This document shows positions 4,129-6,129 of a DNA stretch of 6,129 bases, piece by piece. Source of the DNA: Coriobacteriales bacterium (GTDB lineage Bacteria > Actinomycetota > Coriobacteriia > Coriobacteriales > UBA8131); NCBI GenBank assembly GCA_031263665.1, contig JAISFJ010000187.1, positions 1-6,129 on the forward strand, in the 5' to 3' direction. Position 1 is the first letter of the stretch; every line of letters starts with the position of its first letter. The notes under the pieces were generated by a model. It did not search any database. It saw only the letters and a list, made by a program, of their open reading frames with translations, and was not told the origin of the DNA. Both the position numbers and the translations under genes were made by a program.

Positions 4129-5441
4129 TGCGTGCCGAATTCTTTGTCAACAACCTCGGCTGCAAGCTCAACCGCGTTGAGTCGGACACGTTGAGCGCCG
4201 CCCTTCTCGCGGCGGGTGGCTTGGCTGTGGCGCGTGACGAGGCAGATGTTGTCATCGTAAACACCTGCGCCGTCACGGGCGAGGCCGAGACCAAGACGCG
4301 CAAGGCGATACGGCAGGCGTTGGCCGGCCCGCGTAAACCCTGGGTCATCGCCACCGGCTGCGCGATAGCCTTAAGCCCCGCGAGCTATGAGGCGCTTGGC
4401 ACACGAGTGCTGGCAAAGCCGGAGCGTCCGCGGGCACAAGCCATCGCTCTTGAGCTGCTCGGTCTCAGCGACTCAAGCGGCCCAAACAGTTCGAGCGGGG
4501 CAAGCGGCCTTAGTGACTCGAGCGACTCAAGCGAGCCGAGCGCCCCAAGCAACTCAGCACCCGCCCACAAAACCCTCGCGAAAGACTTTCACGTGCGCAA
4601 GGGAATCAAGATACAGGACGGTTGCGACAACAGCTGCAGCTATTGCGTGGTGCGTCTTGCCCGGGGAGCATCACGCTCTCTGCCGCCCGACGAGATACGG
4701 GAGCAGGTGCGGGCAGCCGAGCGAACACAAACGCCCGAAATCATCTTGACCGGCGTGGACATCGGAAGTTACCGCAATGCGAGCCTTGGCCTGTGCGAAC
4801 TTCTTGAGCAGCTGCTCAACATGACCAAGCATCCGCGCATACGACTCTCGTCCCTTGAGCCGCAACACGCAAGCGATGAGCTTTTGCAACTGATGGCGAC
4901 ATCGCGCGGGCGTTTGTGCGCGCACCTCCATCTCCCGTTGCAAAGCGGTTGCGACCAAACGCTTGCGGCGATGGCTCGTCTCTACGACAGCTCCTTTTAT
5001 GAAGAGCGTGTGACCCGCGCCCGAGCCCTTATGCCCCAGCTTGCTCTCACAACCGACCTCATGGTTGGCTTCCCCGGCGAAAACGACGAGGATTTTGATG
5101 AGAGTCTGCGGTTTTGTGAGCGTATGGGTTTTGCCAAGGCGCACATCTTTCGCTACTCTAAGCGGCCCAACACACCCGCGGCTGCGCGAGCAGACCAGAT
5201 AGCGCCGCCGGTACGTGCCGAGCGCGCCCGTATCCTCAGGCAATGCACCGAACGCGCGCAACAACGCGACGCCAGGAGCCGTGTTGGCACTGAGGAAATC
5301 GTCGTTGTTGAGCGCCCTGAGCGAGGCATGAGTGAGAGCTATCATCGCGTTGCGTTGCCACGAGATTATGAGACGGGCGAATTGATTGGTGTGCGATTTA
5401 TCGGATACCGTGATAACCTGTTACAGGTAGCTGCCAGCTAA
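4125..5441 (+). CDS. mtaB: tRNA (N6-threonylcarbamoyladenosine(37)-C2)-methylthiotransferase MtaB
   Basis: MtaB is a radical-SAM enzyme that adds a methylthio group to t6A at position 37 of tRNAs reading ANN codons. The 438-residue product has the expected three parts. The N-terminal UPF0004 domain (about 4-110) has the cluster-binding cysteines C13 (NLGCKLN), C48 (NTCAVTG) and C79 (TGCA). The radical-SAM core carries C167, C171 and C174 in the CxxxCxxC motif (GCDNSCSYC), then ILTGVDIGSY (207-216), HLPLQSGCDQTL (269-280) and DLMVGFPGENDEDF (311-324). The end (about 385-436) looks like a TRAM RNA-binding domain. MtaB is preferred to MiaB because of the LGCKLN start and the neighbouring rsmE, as in B. 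subtilis yqeU-yqeV; RimO is less likely. A Ser-rich insert at 115-147 lies in the linker between the first two domains and comes from a 9-bp repeat. The gene overlaps rsmE by 4 bases; phoH follows after 25. Confidence 0.93.
   Translation: MMRAEFFVNNLGCKLNRVESDTLSAALLAAGGLAVARDEADVVIVNTCAVTGEAETKTRKAIRQALAGPRKPWVIATGCAIALSPASYEALGTRVLAKPERPRAQAIALELLGLSDSSGPNSSSGASGLSDSSDSSEPSAPSNSAPAHKTLAKDFHVRKGIKIQDGCDNSCSYCVVRLARGASRSLPPDEIREQVRAAERTQTPEIILTGVDIGSYRNASLGLCELLEQLLNMTKHPRIRLSSLEPQHASDELLQLMATSRGRLCAHLHLPLQSGCDQTLAAMARLYDSSFYEERVTRARALMPQLALTTDLMVGFPGENDEDFDESLRFCERMGFAKAHIFRYSKRPNTPAAARADQIAPPVRAERARILRQCTERAQQRDARSRVGTEEIVVVERPERGMSESYHRVALPRDYETGELIGVRFIGYRDNLLQVAAS
4467..4556 (+). repeat. 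degenerate 9-bp tandem repeat inside mtaB
   Basis: Ten 9-base units encode Ser-x-x tripeptides: SDS, SGP, NSS, SGA, SGL, SDS, SDS, SEP, SAP, SNS. The unit AGCGACTCA occurs exactly twice (first and seventh), and AGTGACTCG, AGCGGCCCA, AGCGCCCCA and AGCAACTCA are close variants. All units start with an AGC, AGT or AAC codon. This is the clearest repeat in the window. It falls between the UPF0004 and radical-SAM domains and should form a flexible linker. Confidence 0.8.
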
Positions 5442-5449
5442 TCTGTAGC

Positions 5450-5462
5450 GGAGGGGAAGGAG
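5450..5462 (+). promoter_or_regulatory. strong ribosome binding site that fixes the phoH TTG start
   Basis: A long purine run, GGAGGGGAAGGAG, lies four bases (from its last GGAG) or ten bases (from the first GGAGGGG) before TTG at 5467. No ATG or GTG exists in frame nearby; the first in-frame ATG is deep inside the conserved N-terminal domain. An ATT directly before the TTG is a less likely start. Confidence 0.6.
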
Positions 5463-5466
5463 CATT

Positions 5467-6129
5467 TTGGATTTCACCCAAGTTTCGATAACCATACCAG
5501 ACCACATCGACGTCGCGCGCCTCGTTGGGGTCAACGATTGTCTGCTGCGCGCGATAGAGGACCGCTTTGACGCGCGCATCACCCTGAGAGGCGACCACAT
5601 AGACATCAGCGGTGACGCGTCCGAAATACAGGTTTTGACCGCGCTCATCTCCGACATGATGAAGGTGACGGAAAGCGGCGTCGACATGACCCTTGACGCG
5701 CTCACGCAGTCCATCGACCTTATCCAAAGCGGCGAGTTTGCCCCCTCGATACTGCGTGAGGACATACTTTTGACCTATCGCGGCAAGGCCATTCGCGCAA
5801 AAACTGCTGGTCAGAAACGCTACGTCGACGCCATCCGCTCAAACACAGTGACCTTTGGCATCGGCCCCGCGGGGACAGGCAAGACCTATCTCGCCATGGC
5901 GATGGCCGTCGCGGCGCTCAAACGCAAGGAGATAGGCCGCGTCATTCTCACGCGTCCCGTCGTCGAGGCGGGGGAGTCGCTCGGTTATCTCCCCGGCAAC
6001 CTCAGCGAGAAAATCGACCCCTATATTCGCCCGCTGTATGACGCGCTTTTTGACATGACGGATATGGAGCGCGGCAATCAGTTTATCGCCCAGGGAGTCA
6101 TCGAAATCGCGCCCATTGCCTTCATGCGC
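5467..6129 (+). CDS. phoH: PhoH family NTPase (PhoH-like / YbeZ type), 3' truncated by window
   Basis: This frame is open from a TTG at 5467 to the window end (221 codons) and continues beyond it; family members are about 320-330 residues, so about 100 are missing. PhoH-like proteins are cytoplasmic NTPases related to superfamily 1 helicases and are functionally linked to the RNase YbeY and ribosome or RNA processing. Residues 1-100 form the N-terminal domain that precedes the ATPase in this group (ITIPDHIDVARLVGVND, ARITLRGDHIDISGD). The Walker A motif is GPAGTGKT at 133-140. The strong family signature RPVVEAGESLGYLPGNLSEK (163-182), followed by DPYIRPLYDAL, is complete. Walker B lies just past the end. 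No low-complexity insert is seen. The gene follows mtaB by 25 bases, and rsmE, phoH and ybeY often cluster in Actinobacteria, so ybeY is expected next; that is a prediction. Confidence 0.92.
   Translation, partial: MDFTQVSITIPDHIDVARLVGVNDCLLRAIEDRFDARITLRGDHIDISGDASEIQVLTALISDMMKVTESGVDMTLDALTQSIDLIQSGEFAPSILREDILLTYRGKAIRAKTAGQKRYVDAIRSNTVTFGIGPAGTGKTYLAMAMAVAALKRKEIGRVILTRPVVEAGESLGYLPGNLSEKIDPYIRPLYDALFDMTDMERGNQFIAQGVIEIAPIAFMR

Noticed and set aside
4671..5345. 224-codon frame on the minus strand opposite mtaB
   Set aside because: Long antisense frames are common in GC-rich genes; the plus-strand frame carries clear MtaB motifs and this one has none.

Overview
The window is a GC-rich bacterial stretch in which every recognisable gene lies on the + strand and every product is a housekeeping protein. 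The gene order hrcA-dnaJ-rsmE-mtaB-phoH, with hrcA-dnaJ not joined to grpE-dnaK, plus GTG and TTG starts and purine-rich Shine-Dalgarno sites, fits a Gram-positive bacterium. Actinomycetota, perhaps the Coriobacteriia, is my best guess. The lineage is inferred from gene order and composition, not from a database match.

Layout. Positions 2-208 hold the last 68 codons of recG (branched-DNA helicase). A short spacer of 76 bases follows, with a possible 23-codon ORF and a hairpin, then rsmD (16S rRNA guanine-N2 methyltransferase, 285-989). The 3' end of rsmD and the bases after it are strikingly rich in C and poor in G, which could be a Rho-dependent terminator. The 230-base gap 990-1219 is the only real intergenic region and holds a weak promoter candidate and an imperfect inverted repeat, but no visible CIRCE operator. 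A tightly packed set then runs to the window end: hrcA (1220-2056), dnaJ (2069-3196), rsmE (3223-4128), mtaB (4125-5441) and the first 221 codons of phoH (5467-6129). Gaps are 12, 26, -4 and 25 bases, so these genes are probably one transcript. Together they cover heat-shock control and protein folding (HrcA, DnaJ), rRNA modification (RsmE), tRNA position-37 modification (MtaB) and RNA-linked NTPase activity (PhoH).

No undescribed multi-gene system is visible. The most unusual feature is that four of the six genes with enough sequence to judge (rsmD, hrcA, rsmE, mtaB) carry an in-frame low-complexity insert. Each insert is built from a degenerate short tandem DNA repeat with a period that is a multiple of three (9, 6/12, 12 and 9 bp), and each sits in a loop or inter-domain linker. 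The units differ between genes, which suggests independent local expansions rather than one mobile element. DnaJ and the visible part of PhoH have no such insert. The second notable point is HrcA, which keeps its DNA-binding and C-terminal motifs but lacks roughly 90 central residues that would hold the inserted dimerisation domain.
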